Source: Eulemur rufifrons
Taxonomy: Eukaryota > Chordata > Mammalia > Primates > Lemuridae
DNA length: 64,000 nucleotides
Assembly: GCF_041146395.1 (NCBI RefSeq)
Contig: NW_027182892.1
Coordinates: 1 to 64,000 of the forward strand
Direction: 5' to 3'
Shown here: piece by piece, positions 10,313 through 25,125 of the stretch
Layout of the letters: every line of letters begins with the position of its first letter
Position numbering within the stretch: position 1 is the stretch's first letter
Position numbers and translations under genes: made by a program
The notes under the pieces: generated by a model
The model's input: only the letters and a program-made list of their open reading frames with translations
The model's database searches: none
What the model was told of the DNA's origin: nothing

Positions 10313-10868
10313 GCTGAAAACCTGCAAAGGATTTTCAACATACTGGTTAATTGAAAAGCTCTGAGGCATACTTCTTGGAACAAGCCAGTTTCCTGTGCCC
10401 ACGAATAGAGAAGTATATAGAAACATGGTGGATTCCCAGCTCATGAAGCAAATTATTCTTAAAGGAACGGGATTACCATGCGGATCCTGTTTAATTCTCT
10501 GAAACAGATCCGCAGTTTTCACCTGCCATACTAATACCCACTTCTCCTCTCTGGGGATAATAAAAACAAACCAGCGAACTGACAGAGGGCCTGACCAACA
10601 CATCCACACCGACCCCACAGGAAAAACAAAAAAGAAAACACCGTAGCCTCGAGCTACTAATTATAATGCTAACTTGCAAAATTTTCCTGCATTTTTAAAC
10701 AATGGAAAAATGATGGTGAGATGATACTTAGAAGAATGGATTCTTGTCAGTCTCCACTAACAAAAATAGGCAAAACCAAGTCAGCTACGCCTCAGCATAG
10801 TTATGTTCGTGGCAGCCATCTTGGGTTTGAGGAGGCACAAACAAACGTTATCACAATTATGGTGAAAC

Positions 10869-11410
10869 GCTGAAAACCTGCAAATGATTTTCAAAGTACT
10901 GCTTAATTGAAAAGCTCTGCGGCATACTTCTTGGAACAAGCTAGTTACCTGTGCCCACACATAGAGGAGTATATAGAACGATGGTGGATTCCCACCTGAT
11001 GAAGCAAATTTTTCTAAAGGAAAGGGATGAGCATGCGAATCCTGTATCATTCTCTGAAACAGAATCCGCACTTTTCACCTGCCAAACACATGCCCACTAC
11101 TCTTCTCTGGGGATAATAAAAAGAAACCAGCGATATGACAGAGGGCCTGAACACCCATCCTGACCGAACACACACACAAAAAAAGGACCCTCCAGCTACT
11201 AATTATAATGCCAATTTGCAGAATTTTCCTGCATTTTTACACAATGGAGAAATGATGGTGGGATGATGCTTAGAAGAATGGCTTCTTGTCAGTCTCCACT
11301 GACAAAAATAGGCAACACCAAGTCAGCTACTCCTCAGCATAGTTATGTCCGTCGCAGCCTTCTTGGGTTTCAGGAGGCACAAAGAAACGTTATCACAATT
11401 ATGGTGAAAC
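10869..11410. repeat. Family D monomer 3, with B-type tail
   Basis: The D core is more diverged here (TTTTTCTAAAGGAAAGGG, GATGAGCATGCGAATCC, CTGTATCATTC). The second half is family B (CCCACTACTCTTCTCTGG, AACACCCATCCTGACCGA). It is therefore a D/B chimera, the only D copy with this tail. Confidence 0.78.
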
Positions 11411-11892
11411 ACTGAACACCTGCAAATAATTTTCAACGTAGTGGTTAATTGAAAAGCTCTGCGGCATACTTCTTGGAACAAGCCAGTTACCTGTTCCCAC
11501 GCAAAGAGGAGTATATAGAACCATGGTGGATTTCCAGCTGATGAATTAAAGGATTATTAAAGGAACGGGATGACCATGGGGATCATCGTTAATTCTCTGA
11601 AACAGAATCCGCCCTTTTCACCTGCCAAACACATGCCCACTTCTCCTCTCTGGGGATAATAAAAACTAACCAGCGAACTGACAGAGGGCCTGACACCCCC
11701 ATCCACATCGACCACACAAAAAAAAAAAACCGTACCCTCCAGCTACTAATTATAATGCTAACTTGCAAAATTTCCCTGCATTTTAAAACAATGGAAAAAT
11801 GGTGGTGGGATGATACTTAGAAGAATGGCTTCTTGTCTGTCTCCACTAAGAAAAATAGGCAACATAAAGTCAGCTACTCCTCAGCATAGTTA

Positions 11893-13233
11893 TGTCCGTA
11901 GCAGCCTTCTTGCATTTCAGGAGGCACATACAAACGTTATCACAATTACGGTGAAACGCTGAAAACCTGCAAATAATTTTCAACGTACTGGTTAATTTGA
12001 AAACTCTCCAGCATACTTCTTGGAACAAGCCAGGTACCTGTGCCCACGCATAGAGAAGTATATAGAAACATGGTGGAATCCCAGCTGATGAAGCAAAGGA
12101 TTCTTAAAGGAATGAGATGACCATGCGGATCCTGTTTAATTCTCTGAAACAGAATCCGCACTTTTCACCTGCCAAACACATGCCCACTACTCTTCTCTGG
12201 GGATAATAAAAACAAACCAGCGATCTGACAGAGGGCCTGAACACCCATCCTGACCGACCCCACAAAAAAAAAAGTACCCTCCAGCTACTAATTATAATGC
12301 CAATTGGCAAAATTTCCCTGCATTTTTAAACAATGGAGAAATGATGGTGGGATGATACTTAGAAGAATGGCTTCTTGTCAGTCTCCACTGACAAAAATAG
12401 GCAACACCAAGTCAGCTACGCCTCAGCATAGTTATGTCCGTAGCAGCCATATTTGGTTTCAGTAGGCACATACACACGTTATCACAATTATGGTGAAACG
12501 CTGAAAACCTGCAAAGGATTTTCAACATACTGGTTAATTGAAAAGCTCTGAGGCATACTTCTTGGAACAAGCCAGTTTTTTGTGCCCACGCATAGAGAAG
12601 TATACAGAACCATGGTGGATTCCCAGCTCATGAAGCAAAGGATTCTTAAAGGAACAGGATTACCATGCGGATCCTGTTTAATTCTCTGAAACAGATCCGC
12701 AGTTTTCACCTGCCATACTAATACCCACTTCTCCTCTCTGGGGATAATAAAAACTAACCAGCGAACTGACAGAGGGCCTTACCAACCCATCCACACTGAC
12801 CCCACAAAAAAAAAAAATAGTACCCTCCAGCTACTAATTATAATGCTAACTTGCAAATTTCCCTACATTTTTAAACAATGGAAAAATGATGGTGGGATGA
12901 TACTTAGAAGAATGGCTTCTTATCAGTCTCCACTAACAAAAATAGGCAACACGAAGTCAGCTACGCCTCAGCATACCTATGTCCTTGGCAGCCATATTGG
13001 GTTTCAGGAGACACATACAAACTTTATAAGAATTATGGTGAAACGCTGAAAACCTGCAAATAATTTTCAACGTAGTGGTTAATTGAAAAGCTCTGCGGCA
13101 TACTTCTTGGAACAAGCCAGTTACCTGTGCCCACACATAGAGGAGTATATAGAACCATGGTGGATTCCCAGCTGATGAAGCGAAAGTTTCCTAAAGGAAC
13201 GGGATGAGCATGCGGATCCTGTTTCATTCTCTG
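11893..13233. repeat. Seven-monomer-spaced duplication, right copy
   Basis: Counterpart of 8070-9410, sharing the same private variants. It differs by scattered substitutions such as CAGAATCCGAAC against CAGAATCCGCCC near the right end, so it is clearly older than the exact duplication at 27.5-38.5 kb. Confidence 0.8.
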
Positions 13234-13604
13234 AAACAGAATCCGAACTTTTCACCTTCCAAACACATGCCTACTTCTCCTCTCTGGGGATAATAAAAAC
13301 AAACCAGCCAACTGACAGAGGGCCTGACGAACACACCCACACCGATCCCACAGGAAAAAAAAAAAAAAAAAAAACATCGAAGCCTCCAGCTACTAATTAG
13401 AATGCTAACTTGCAAAATTTTCCTGCATTTTTAAACAATGGAAAAATGATGGTGAGATGATACTTAGAAGAATGGATTCTGGTCAGTCTCCACTAACAAA
13501 AATAGGCAAAACCAAGTCAGCTACGCCTCAGCATAGTTATGTCCGTCGCAGCCTTCTTGGGTTTCAGGAGGCACAAACAAACGTTATCAAAATTATGGTG
13601 AAAC
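13045..13604. repeat. Family D monomer 4, with C-type tail
   Basis: D core followed by a C-type tail with a long interrupted poly-A tract (about 13354-13373) and CGAAGCCTCCAGC. At 560 bp it is the longest D copy. No D core is seen to the right of it. Confidence 0.8.
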
Positions 13605-16600
13605 GCTGAACACCTGCAAATAATTTTCAACGTAGTGCTTAATTGAAAAGCTCTGCGGCATACTTCTTGGAACAAGCCAGTTACTTGTTCCCACGCAAAG
13701 AGGAGTATATAGAACCATGGTGGATTTCCAGCTGATGAAGTAAAGGATTATTAAAGGAACGGGATGACCATGGGGATCATCGTTAATTCTCTGAAACAGA
13801 ATCCGCCCTTTTCACCTGCCAAACACATGCCCACTTCTCCTCTCTGGGGATAAGAAAAACTAACCAGCGAACTGACAGAGGGCCTGACCCACCATCCACA
13901 TCGACCACACACAAAAAAAAATCGTACCCTCCAGCTACTAATTATAATGCTAACTTGCAAAATTTCCCTGCCTTTTAAAACAATGGAAAAATGGTGGTGG
14001 GATGATACTTAGAAGAATGGCTTCTTGTCTGTCTCCACTAACAAAAATAGGCAACACCAAGTCAGCTACTCCTCAGCATAGTTATGTCCGTCGCAGCCTT
14101 CTTGGGTTTGAGGAGGCACAAACAAACGTTATCACAATTATGGTGAAACGCTGAACACCTGCAAATAATTTTCAACGTAGTGGTTAATTGAAAAGCTCTG
14201 CGGCATACTTCTTGGAACAAGCCAGTTACCTGTTCCCACGCAAAGAGGAGTATATAGAGCCATGGTGGATTTCCAGCTGAGGAAGTAAAGGATTATTAAA
14301 GGAACGGGATGACCATGGGGATCATCGCTAATTCTCTGAAACAGAATCCGCCCTTTTCACCTGCCAAACACATGCCCACTTCTCCTCTCTGGGGATAATA
14401 AAAACTAATCAGCGAACTGACAGAGGGCCTGACCCCTCCATCCACATCGACCACACACACAAAAAAAAAAAAAAAACGTACCCTCCAGCTACTAATTATA
14501 ATGCTAACTTGCAAAATTTCCCTGCATTTTAAAACAATGGAAAAATGGTGGTGGGATGATACTTAGAAGAATGGCCTCTTGTCTGTCTCCACTAACAAAA
14601 ATAGGCAACACCAAGTCAGCTACTCCTCAGCATAGCTATGTCCGTCGCAGCCGTCTTGGGTTTCAGGAGGCACATACAAACGTTATCAAAATTATGGTGA
14701 AACGCTGAAAACCTGCAAATAATTTTCAACGTACTGGTTAATTTGAAAATTCTCCAGCATACTTCTTGGAACAAGCCAGGTGCCTGTGCCCACGCATAGA
14801 GGAGTATATAGAAACATGGTGGAATCCCAGCTGATGAAGCAAAGGATTCTTAAAGGAATGAGATGACCATGCGGATCCTGTTTAATTCTCTGAAACAGAA
14901 TCCGCACTTTTCACCTGCCAAACACATGCCCACTACTCTTCTCTGGGGATAATAAAAAGAAACCAGCGATCTGACAGAGGGCCTGAACACCCATCCTGAC
15001 CGACCCCACAAAACAAAAAAGTACCCTCCAGCTACTAATTATAATGCCAATTTGCAAACTTTCCCTACATTTTTAAAGAATGGAGAAATGATGGTGGGAT
15101 GATACTTAGAAGAATGGCTTCTTGTCAGTCTCCACTGACAAAAATAGGCAACACCAAGTCAGCTACGTCTCAGCATAGTTATGTCCGTAGCAGCCATATT
15201 TGGTTTCAGTAGGCACATACACACGTTATCACAATTATGGTGAAACGCTGAAAACCTGCAAAGGATTTTCAACATACTGCTTAATTGAAAAGCTCTGAGG
15301 CATACTTCTTGGAACAAGCCAGTTTCCTGTGCCCACGCATAGAGAAGTATATAGAACCATGGTGGATTCCCAGCTCATGAAGCAAAGGATTCTTAAAGGA
15401 ATGGGATTACCATGCGGATCCTGTTTAATTCTCTGAAACAGATCCGCAGTTTTCACCGGCTATACTAATACCCACTTCTCCTCTCTGGGGATAATAAAAA
15501 CAAACCAGGGAACTGACAGAGGGCCTGACCAACACATCCACAGAGACCCCAGAGGAAAAAAAAAAAAAAAAAACACCGTAGCCTGCAGCTACTAATTATA
15601 ATGCTAACTTGCAAAATTTTCTTGCATTTTTAAACAATGGAAAAATGGTGGTGGGATGATACTTAGAAGAATGGCTTCTTGTCAGTCTCCACTAACAAAA
15701 ATAGGCAACACCAAGTCAGCTACTCCTCAGCATAGTTATGTCCGTCGCAGCCTTCTTGGGTTTCAGGAGGCACAAACAAACGTTATCACAATTATGGTGA
15801 AACGCTGAACACCTGCAAATAATTTTCACCGTAGTGGTTAATTGAAAAGCTCTGTGGCATACTTCTTGGAACAAGCCAGTTACCGGTTCCCACGCAAAGA
15901 GGAGTATATAGAACCATGGTGGATTTCCAGCTGATGAAGTAAAGGATTATTAAAGGAACGGGATGACCATGGGGATCATCGTTAATTCTCTGAAACAGAA
16001 TCCGCCCTTTTCACCTGCCAAACACATGCCCACTTCTCCTCTCTGGGGATAATAAAAACTAACCAGCGAACTGACAGAGGGCCTGACCCCCCCATCCACA
16101 TCGACCACACACAAAAAAAAACTGTACCCTCCAGCTATTAATTATAATGCTAACTTGGAAAATTTCCCTGCATTTTAAAACAATGGAAAAATGGTGGTGG
16201 GATGATACTTAGAATAATGGCTTCTTGTCTGTCTCCACTAACAATAATAGGCAACACCAAGTCAGCTACTCCTCAGCATAGTTATGTCCGTCGCAGCCTT
16301 CTAGGGTTTCAGGAGGGACATACAAACGTTATCAAAATTATGGTGAAATGCTGAACACCTGCAAATAATTTTCAACGTACTGGTTAGTTTGAAAACTCTC
16401 CAGCATACTTCTTGGTACAAGCCAGGTACCTGTGCCCACCCATAGAGGAGTATATAGAAACATGGTGTAATCCCAGCTGATGAAGCAAAGGATTCTTAAA
16501 GGAATGAGATGACCATGCGGATCCTGTTTAATTCTCTGAAACAGAATCCGCACTTTCACCTGCCAAACACATGCCCACTACTCTTCTCTGGGGATAATAA

Positions 16601-19600
16601 AAACAAACCAGCGATCTGACAGAGGGCCTGAACACCCATCCTGACTGATCCCACAAAACAAAAAAGTACCCTCCAGCTACTAATTATAATGCCAATTTGC
16701 AAAATTTCCCTGCATTTTTAAACAATGGAGAAATGATGGTGGGATGATACTTAGAAGAATGGCTTCTTGTCAGTCTCCACTGACAAAAATAGGCAACACC
16801 AAGTCAGCTACGCCTCAGCATAGTTATGTCCATAGCAGCCATATTTGGTTTCAGTAGGCACATACACACATTATCACAATTATTCTGAAACGCTGAAAAC
16901 CTGCAAAGGATTTTCAACATACTGGTTAATTGAAAAGCTCTGAGGCATACTTCTTGGAACTAGCCAGTTTCCTGTGCCCACGCATAGAGAAGTATATAGA
17001 ACCATGGTGGATTCCCTGCTCATGAAGCAAAGGATTCTTAAAGGAACGGGATTACCATGCGGATCCTGTTTAATTCTCTGAAACAGATCCGCAGTTTTCA
17101 CCTGCCATACTAATACCCACTTCTCCTCTCTGGGGATAATAAAAACAAACCAGCGAACTGACAGAGGGCCTGACAAACACATCCACACCGACCGCACAGG
17201 AAAAAAAAAAAAAAAAAACACCGTAGCCTCCAGCTACTAATTATAATGCTAACTTGCAAAACTTTCCTGCATTTTTAAACAATGGAAAAATGATGGTGAG
17301 ATGATACTTAGAAGAATGGATTCTTGTCAGTCTCCACTAACAAAAATAGGCAAAACCAAGTCAGCTACGCCTCAGCATAGTTATTTCCGTCGCAACCTTC
17401 TTGGGTTTCAGGAGGCACAAACAAACGTTATCACAATTATGGTGAAACGCTGAACACCTGCAAATAATTTTCAACGTACTGGTTAATTGAAAAGCTCTGC
17501 GGCATACTTCTTGGAACAAGCCAGTTACCTGTTCCCAGGCAAAGAGGAGTATATAGAACCATGGTGGATTTCCAGCTGATGAAGTAAAGGATTATTAAAG
17601 GAACGGGATGACCATGGGGATCATCGTTAATTCTCTGAAACAGAATCCGCCCTTTTCACCTGCCAAACACATGCCCACTTCTCCTCTCTGGGGATAATAA
17701 AAACTAACCAGCGAACTGACAGAGGGCCTGACCCCCACCATCCACTTCAACCACACACACAAAAAAAACCGTACCCTCCAGCTACTAAATATAATGCTAA
17801 CTTGCAAAATTTCCCTGCATTTTAAAACAATGGAAAAATGGTGGTGGGATGATACTTAGAAGAATGGCTTCTTGTCAGTCTCCACTAACAAAAATAGGCA
17901 ACACCAACTCAGCTACTCCTCAGCATAGTTATGTCCGTCGCAGCCTTCTTGGGTTTCAGGAGGTACAAACAAAGGTTATCACAATTATGGTGAAACGCTG
18001 AACACCTGCAAATAATTTTCAATGTACTGGTTAATTGAAAAGCTCTGCGGCATACTTCTTGGAACAAGGCAGTTACCTGTTCCCACGCAAAGAGGAGTAT
18101 ATAGAACCATGGTGGATTTCCAGCTGATGAAGTAAAGGATTATTAAAGGAACGGGATGACCATGGGGATCATCGTTAATTCTCTGAAACAGAATCCACCC
18201 TTTTCACCTGCCAAACACATGCCCACTTCTCCTCTCTGGGGATAATAAAAACTAACCAGCAAACTGACAGAGGGCCTGACCGCCCTATCCACATCGACCA
18301 CACACACAAAAAAAACCGTACCCTCCAGCTACTAATTATAATGCTAACTTGCAAAATTTCCCTGCATTTTAAAACAATGGAAAAATAGTGGTGGGATGAT
18401 ACTTAGAAGAATGTCTTGTGGACAGTCTCCACTAACAAAAATAGGCAACACCAAGTCAGCTACTCCTCAGCATAGTTATGTCCGTCGCAGCCTTCTTGGG
18501 TTTCAGGAGGCACAAAGACACGTTATCACAATTATGGTGAAACGCTGAACACCTGCAAATAATTTTCAACGTAGTGGTTAATTGAAAAGCTCTGCGGCAT
18601 ACTTCTTGGAACAAGGCAGTTACCTGTTCCCACGCAAAGAGGAGTATATAAAACCATGGTGAATTTCCAGCTGATGAAGTAAAGGATTATTAAAGGAACG
18701 GGATGACCATGGGGATCATCGTTAATTCTCTGAAACAGAATCCGCCCTTTTCACCTGCCAAACACATGCCCACTTCTCCTTTCTGGGGATAATAAAAACT
18801 AACCAGCGAACTGACAGAGGGCCTGACCCCCCCCCATCCACATCGACAACACACACAAAAAAAACCGTACCCTCCAGCTACTAATTATAATGCTAACTTG
18901 CAAAATTTCCCTGCATTTTAAAACAATGGAAAAATGGTGGTGGGATCATACTTAGAAGAATGGCTTCTTGTCTGTCTCCACTAACAAAAATAGGCAACAC
19001 CAAGTCAGCTACTCCTCAGCATAGTTATGTCCGTCGCAGCCTTCTTGGCTTTCAGCAGGCACATACAAACGTTATGAAAATTATGGTGAAACGCTGAACA
19101 CCTGCAAATAATTTTCAACGTACTGGTTAATTTGAAAACTCTCCAGCATACTTCTTGGAACAAGCCAGGTACCTGTGCCCACGCATAGAGGAGTATATAG
19201 AAACATGGTGGAATCCCAGCTGATGAAGCAAAGGATTCTTAAAGGAATGAGATGACCATGCGGATACTGTTTAATTCTCTGAAACAGAATCCGCACTTTT
19301 CACCTGCCAAACACACGCCCACTACTCTTCTCTGGGGATAATAAAAACAAACCAGCGATCTGACAGAGGGCCTGAACACCCATCCTGACCGATCCCTCAA
19401 AACAAAAAAGTACCCTCCAGCTACTAATTATAATGCCAATTTGCAAAATTTCCCTGCATTTTTAAACAATGGAGAAATGATGGTGGGATGATACTTAGAA
19501 GAATGGCTTCTTGTCAGTCTCCACTGACAAAAATAGGCAACACCAAGTCAGCTACGCCTCACCAAAATTATGTCCATAGCAGCCATATTTGGTTTCAGTA

Positions 19601-20049
19601 GGCACATACACACGTTATCACAATTATGGTGAAACGCTGAAAACCTGCAAAGGATTTTCAACAGACTGGTTAATTGAAAAGCTCTGAGGCATACTTCTTG
19701 GAACAAGCCAGTTTCCTGTGCCCACGCATAGAGAAGTATATAGAACCATGGTGGATTCCCAGCTCATGAAACAAAGGATTCTTAAAGAAACGGGATTATC
19801 ATGCGGATCCTGTTTAATTCTCTGAAACAGATCCGCAGTTTTCCCCCTGCCATACTAATACCCACTTCTCCTCTCTGGGGATAATAAAAACAAACCAGCG
19901 AACTGACAGAGGACCTGACCAACACATCCACACCGACTCCACAGGAAAAAAAAAAAAAAAAAACACCGTAGCCTCCAGCTACTAATTATAATGCTAACTT
20001 GCAAAACTTTCCTGCATTTTTTAACAATGGAAAAATGATGGTGAGATGA

Positions 20050-20500
20050 TACTTAGAAGAATGGATTCTTGTCAGTCTCCACTAACAAAAATAGGCAAAA
20101 CCAAGTCAGCTACGCCTCAGCATAGTTATTTCCGTCGCAGCCTTCTTGGGTTTCAGGAGTCACAAACACACGTTATCACAATTATGGTGAAACGCTGAAC
20201 ACCTGCAAATAATTTTCAACGTACTGGTTAATTGAAAAGCTCTGCGGCATACTTTTTGGAACAAGCCAGTTACCTGTTCCCACGAAAAGAGGAGTATATA
20301 GAACCATGGTGGATTTCCAGCTGATGAAGTAAAGGATTATTAAAGGAACGGGATGACCATGGGGATCATCGTTAATTCTCTGAAACAGAATCCGCCCTTT
20401 TGACCTGCGAAACACATGCCCACCTCTCCTCTCTGGGGATAATAAAAACCAACCAGCGAACTGACAGAGGGCCTGACCCCCTCCCATCCACATCGACTTC
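20050..20500. repeat. Four-monomer-spaced duplication, left copy
   Basis: The A monomer at 20194 shares private variants with the one at 22392, offset 2198 bp: GACCTGCGAAACACATG and a CATCGACTTCCCAAAA replacement of the usual CATCGACCACACAC. The C monomers before them (19636, 21837) differ at AACAAGCC/AACTAGCC, so the tract is short or later converted. Confidence 0.7.
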
Positions 20501-22249
20501 CCAAAAAAAAAAAAAACCGTACCCTACAGCTACTAATTATAATGCTAACATGCAAAATTTCCCTGCATTTTAAAACAATGGAAAAATGGTGGTGGGATGA
20601 TACTTAGAAGAATGGATTCTTGTCAGTCTCCACTAACAAAAATAGGCAACACCAAGTCAGCTACTCCTCAGCATGGTTATGTCCGTCGCAGCATTCTTGG
20701 GTTTCAGGAGGCACAAACACACGTTACCACAATTAGGGTGAAACGCTGAACACCTGCAAATAATTTTCAACGTAGTGGTTAATTCAAAAGCTCTGCGGCA
20801 TACTTCTTGGAACAAGCCAGTTACCTGTTCCCACGCAAAGAGGAGTATATAGAACCATGGTGGCTTTCCAGCTGATGATGTAAAGGATTATTAAAGGAAC
20901 GGGATGACCATGGGGATCATCGTTAATTCTCTGAAACAGAATCCGCCCTTTTCACCTGCCAAACACATGCCCACTTCTCCTCTCTGGGGATAATAAAAAC
21001 TAACCAGCGAACTGACAGAGGGCCTGACCCCCCCCATCCACATCGACCACACACACAAAAAAAAACAGTACCCTCCAGCTACTAATTATAATGCTAACTT
21101 GCAAAATTTCCCTGCATTTTAAAAAAATGGAAAAATGGTGGTGGGATCATACTTAGAAGAATGGCTTCTTGACAATCTCCACTAACAAAAATAGGCAACA
21201 CCAAGTCAGCTACTCCTCAGCATAGTTATGTCCGTCACAGCCTTCTTGGGTTTCAGGAGGGACATACAAACTTTATCAAAATTATGGTGAAATGCTGAAC
21301 ACCTGCAAATAATTTTCAACGTACTGGTTAATTTGAAAACTCTCCAGCATACTTCTTGGAACAAGCCAGGTACCTGTGCCCACGCATAGAGGAGTATATA
21401 GAAACATCGTGGAATCCCAGCTGATGAAGCAAAGGATTCTTAAAGGAATGAGATGACCATGCGGATCCTATTTAATTCTGTGAAACAGAATCCGCACTTT
21501 TCACCTGCCAAACACATGCCCACCACTCTTCTCTGGGGATAATAAAAACAAACCAGCGTTCTGACAGAGGGCCTGAACACCCATCCTGACCGACCCCACA
21601 AAACAAAAAAATACCCTCCAGCTACTAATTATAATGCCAATTTGCAAAATTTCCCTGCATTTTTAAACAATGGAGAAATGATGGTGGGATGATACTTAGA
21701 AGAATGGCTTCTTGTCAGTCTCCACTGACAAAAATAGGCAACACCAAGTCAGCTACGCCTCAGCATAGTTATGTCCGTAGCAGCCATATTTGGTTTCAGT
21801 AGGCACATACACACGTTATCACAATTATGGTGAAACGCTGAAAACCTGCAAAGGATTTTCAACATACTGGTTAATTGAAAAGCTCTGAGGCATACTTCTT
21901 GGAACTAGCCAGTTTCCTGTGCCCACGCATAGAGAAGTATAAAGAACCATGGTGGATTCCCAGCTCATGAAGCAAAGGATTCTTAAAGGAACGGGATTAC
22001 CATGCGGATCCTGTTTAATTCTCTGAAACAGATCCGCAGTTTTCACCTGCCATACTAATACACACTTCTCCTCTCTGGGGATAATAAAAACAAACCAGCG
22101 AACTGACAGAGGGCCTGACCAACACATCCACACCGACCCCACAGGAAAAAAAAAAAAAAATCACCGTAGCCTCCAGCTACTAATTATAATGCTAACTTGC
22201 AAAACTTTCCTGCATTTTTAAACAATGGAAAAATGATGGTGAGATGATA

Positions 22250-22700
22250 CTTAGAAGAATGGATTCCTGTCAGTCTCCACTAACAAAAATAGGCAAAACC
22301 AAGTCAGCTACGCCTCAGCATAGTTATGTCCGTCGCAGCCTTCTTGGGTTTCAGGAGGCACAAACAAACGTTATCACAATTATGGTGAAACGCTGAACAC
22401 CTGCAAATAATTTTCAACGTACTGGTTAATTGAAAAGCTCTGCGGCATACTTCGGAACACGCCAGTTACCTGTTCCCACGCAAAGAGGAGTATATAGAAC
22501 CATGGTGGATTTCCAGCTGATGAAGTAAAGGATTATTAAAGGAACGGGATGACCATGGGGATCATCGTTAATTCTCTGAAACAGAATCCGCCCTTTTGAC
22601 CTGCGAAACACATGCCCACTTCTCCTCTCTGGGGATAATAAAAACTAACCAGCGAACTGACAGAGGGCCTGACCCCCTCCCATTCACATCGACTTCCCAA
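22250..22700. repeat. Four-monomer-spaced duplication, right copy
   Basis: Right counterpart of 20050-20500, with the same rare GACTTCCCAAAA segment in front of the poly-A tract. It also has a three-base loss in the usual ACTTCTTGGAAC (ACTTCGGAAC near 22451). Confidence 0.7.
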
Positions 22701-25125
22701 AAAAAAAAAAAAACCGTACCCTCCAGCTACTAATTATAATGCTAACTTGCAAAATTTCCCTGCATTTTATAACAATGGAAAAATGGTGGTGGGATGATAC
22801 TTAGAAGAATGGCTTCTTGTCAGTCTCCACTAACAAAAATAGGCAACACCAAGTCAGCTACTCCTCAGCATAGTTATGACCGTCGCAGCCTTCTTGGGTT
22901 TCAGGAGGGCCGTACAAACTTTATCAAAATTATGGTGAAACGCTGAACACCTGCAAATAATTTTGAACGTACTGGTTAATTTGAAAACTCTCCAGCATAC
23001 TTCTTGGAACAAGCCAGATACCTGTGTCCACCCATAGAGGAGTATATAGAAACATGGTGGATTTCCAGCTGATGAAGCAAAGGATTCTTAAAGGAATGAG
23101 ATGACCATGCGGATCCTGTTTAATTCTCTGAAACAGAATCTGCACTTTTCACCTGCCAAACACATGCCCACTACTCTTCTCTGGGGATAATAAAAACAAA
23201 CCAGCGATCTGACAGAGGGCCTGAACACCCATCCTGACTGACCCCACAAAACAAAAAAGTACCCTCCAGCTACTAATTATAATGAAAATTTGCAAAATTT
23301 CCCTGCATTTTTAAACAATGGAGAAATGATGGTGGGATGATACTTAGAAGAATGGCTTCTTGTCAGTCTCCACTGACAAAAATAGGCAACACCAAGTCAG
23401 CTACGCCTCAGCATAGTTATGTCCGTCGCAGCCTTCTTGGGTTTCAGGAGGCACAAACACACGTTATCACAATTATGGTGAAACGCTGAACACCTGCAAA
23501 TAATTTTCAACGTAGTGGTTAATTGAAAAGCTCTGCGGCATACTTCTTGGAACAAACCAGTTACCTGTTCCCACAGAAAGAGGAGTATGTAGAACCATGG
23601 TGGATTTCCAGCTCATGCAGTAAAGGATTATTAAAGGAACGGGATGACCATGGGGATCATAGTTAATTCTCTGAAACAGAATCCACCCTTTTCACCTGCC
23701 AAACACATGCCCACTTCTCCTCTCTGGGGATAATAAAAACTAACCAGCGAACTGACAGAGGGCCTGAACCCCACCATCCACATCGACCACACACACAAAA
23801 AAAAAACCGTACCCTCCAGCTACTAATTATAATGCTAATTTGCAAAATTTCCCTGCATTTTAAAACAATGGATAAATGGTGGTGGGATGATACTTAGAAG
23901 AATGGCTTCTTGTCAGTCTCCACTAACAAAAATAGGCAACACCAAGTCAGCTACTCCTCAGCATAGTTATGTCCCTCGCAGCCTTCTTCGGTTTCAGGAG
24001 GCACAAACAAACCTTATCACATTTATGGTGAAATGCTGAACACCTGCAAATAATTTTCAACGTAGTGGTTAATTGAAAAGCTCTCCGGCATACTTCTTGG
24101 AACAAGCCAGTTACCTGTTCCCACCCAAAGAGGAGTATAGAGAACAATGGTGGATTTCCAGCTGATGAAGTAAAGGATTATTAAAGGAACGGGATGACCC
24201 TGGGGATCATCGTTAATTCTCCTAAACAGAATCCGCCCTATTCACCTGCCAAACACATGCCCACTTCTCCTCTCCTGGGATAATAAAAACTAACCAGCGA
24301 ACTGACAGAGGGCCTCACCCCCACCATCCACATCGACCACACACAAAAAAAAAAACGTACCCTCCAGCTACTAATTATAATGCTAACTTGCAAAATTTCC
24401 CTGCATTTTAAAACAATGGAAAAATGGTTGTGGGATAATACTTAGAAGAATGGCTTCTTGTCAGTCTCCACTAACAAAAATAGGCAAAACCAAGTCAGCT
24501 ACTCCTCAGCATAGTTATGTCCGTCGCAGCCTTCTTGGGTTTCAGGAGGGACATACAAACGTTATCAAAATTATGGTGAAACGCTGAAAACCTGCAAATA
24601 ATTTTCAACGTACTGGTTAATTTGAAAACTCTCCAGCTTAATTCTTGGAACAAGCCAGGTACCTGTGCCTACGCATAGAGGAGTATATAGAAACATGGTG
24701 GAATCCCAGCTGATAAAGCAAAGGATTCTTAAAGGAATGAGATGACCATGAGGATCCTGTTTAATTCTCTGAAACAGAATCCGCACTTTTCACCTGCCAA
24801 ACACATGCCCACTACTCTTCTCTGGGGATAATAAAAACAAACCAGCGATCTGACAGAGGGCCTGAACACCCATCCTGACCGACCCCACAAAACAAAAAAG
24901 TACCCTCCAGCTACTAATTATAATGCCAATTTGCAAAATTTCCCTGCATTTTTAAACAATGGAGAAATGATGGTGGGATGATACTTAGAAGAATGGCTTC
25001 TTGTCAGTCTCCACTGACAAAAATAGGCAACACCAAGTCAGCTACGCCTCAGCATAGTTATGTCCATAGCAGCCATATTTGGTTTCAGTAGGCACATACA
25101 CACGTTATCACAATTATGGTGAAAC

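Larger units (their letters stand above)
4306..13604. repeat. Satellite sector I: mixed A, B, C and D monomers
   Basis: Monomer starts and families: 4310 A, 4855 B (C-like tail), 5402 D, 5948 A, 6496 A, 7042 B, 7586 A, 8135 B, 8677 C, 9223 D, 9769 A-to-B chimera, 10313 C, 10869 D, 11411 A, 11958 B, 12500 C, 13045 D. This is the most heterogeneous part of the array and the only part with D. Three D copies follow a monomer ending CAACCCATCCACACTGACC, so D was propagated together with its left neighbour. Confidence 0.82.
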
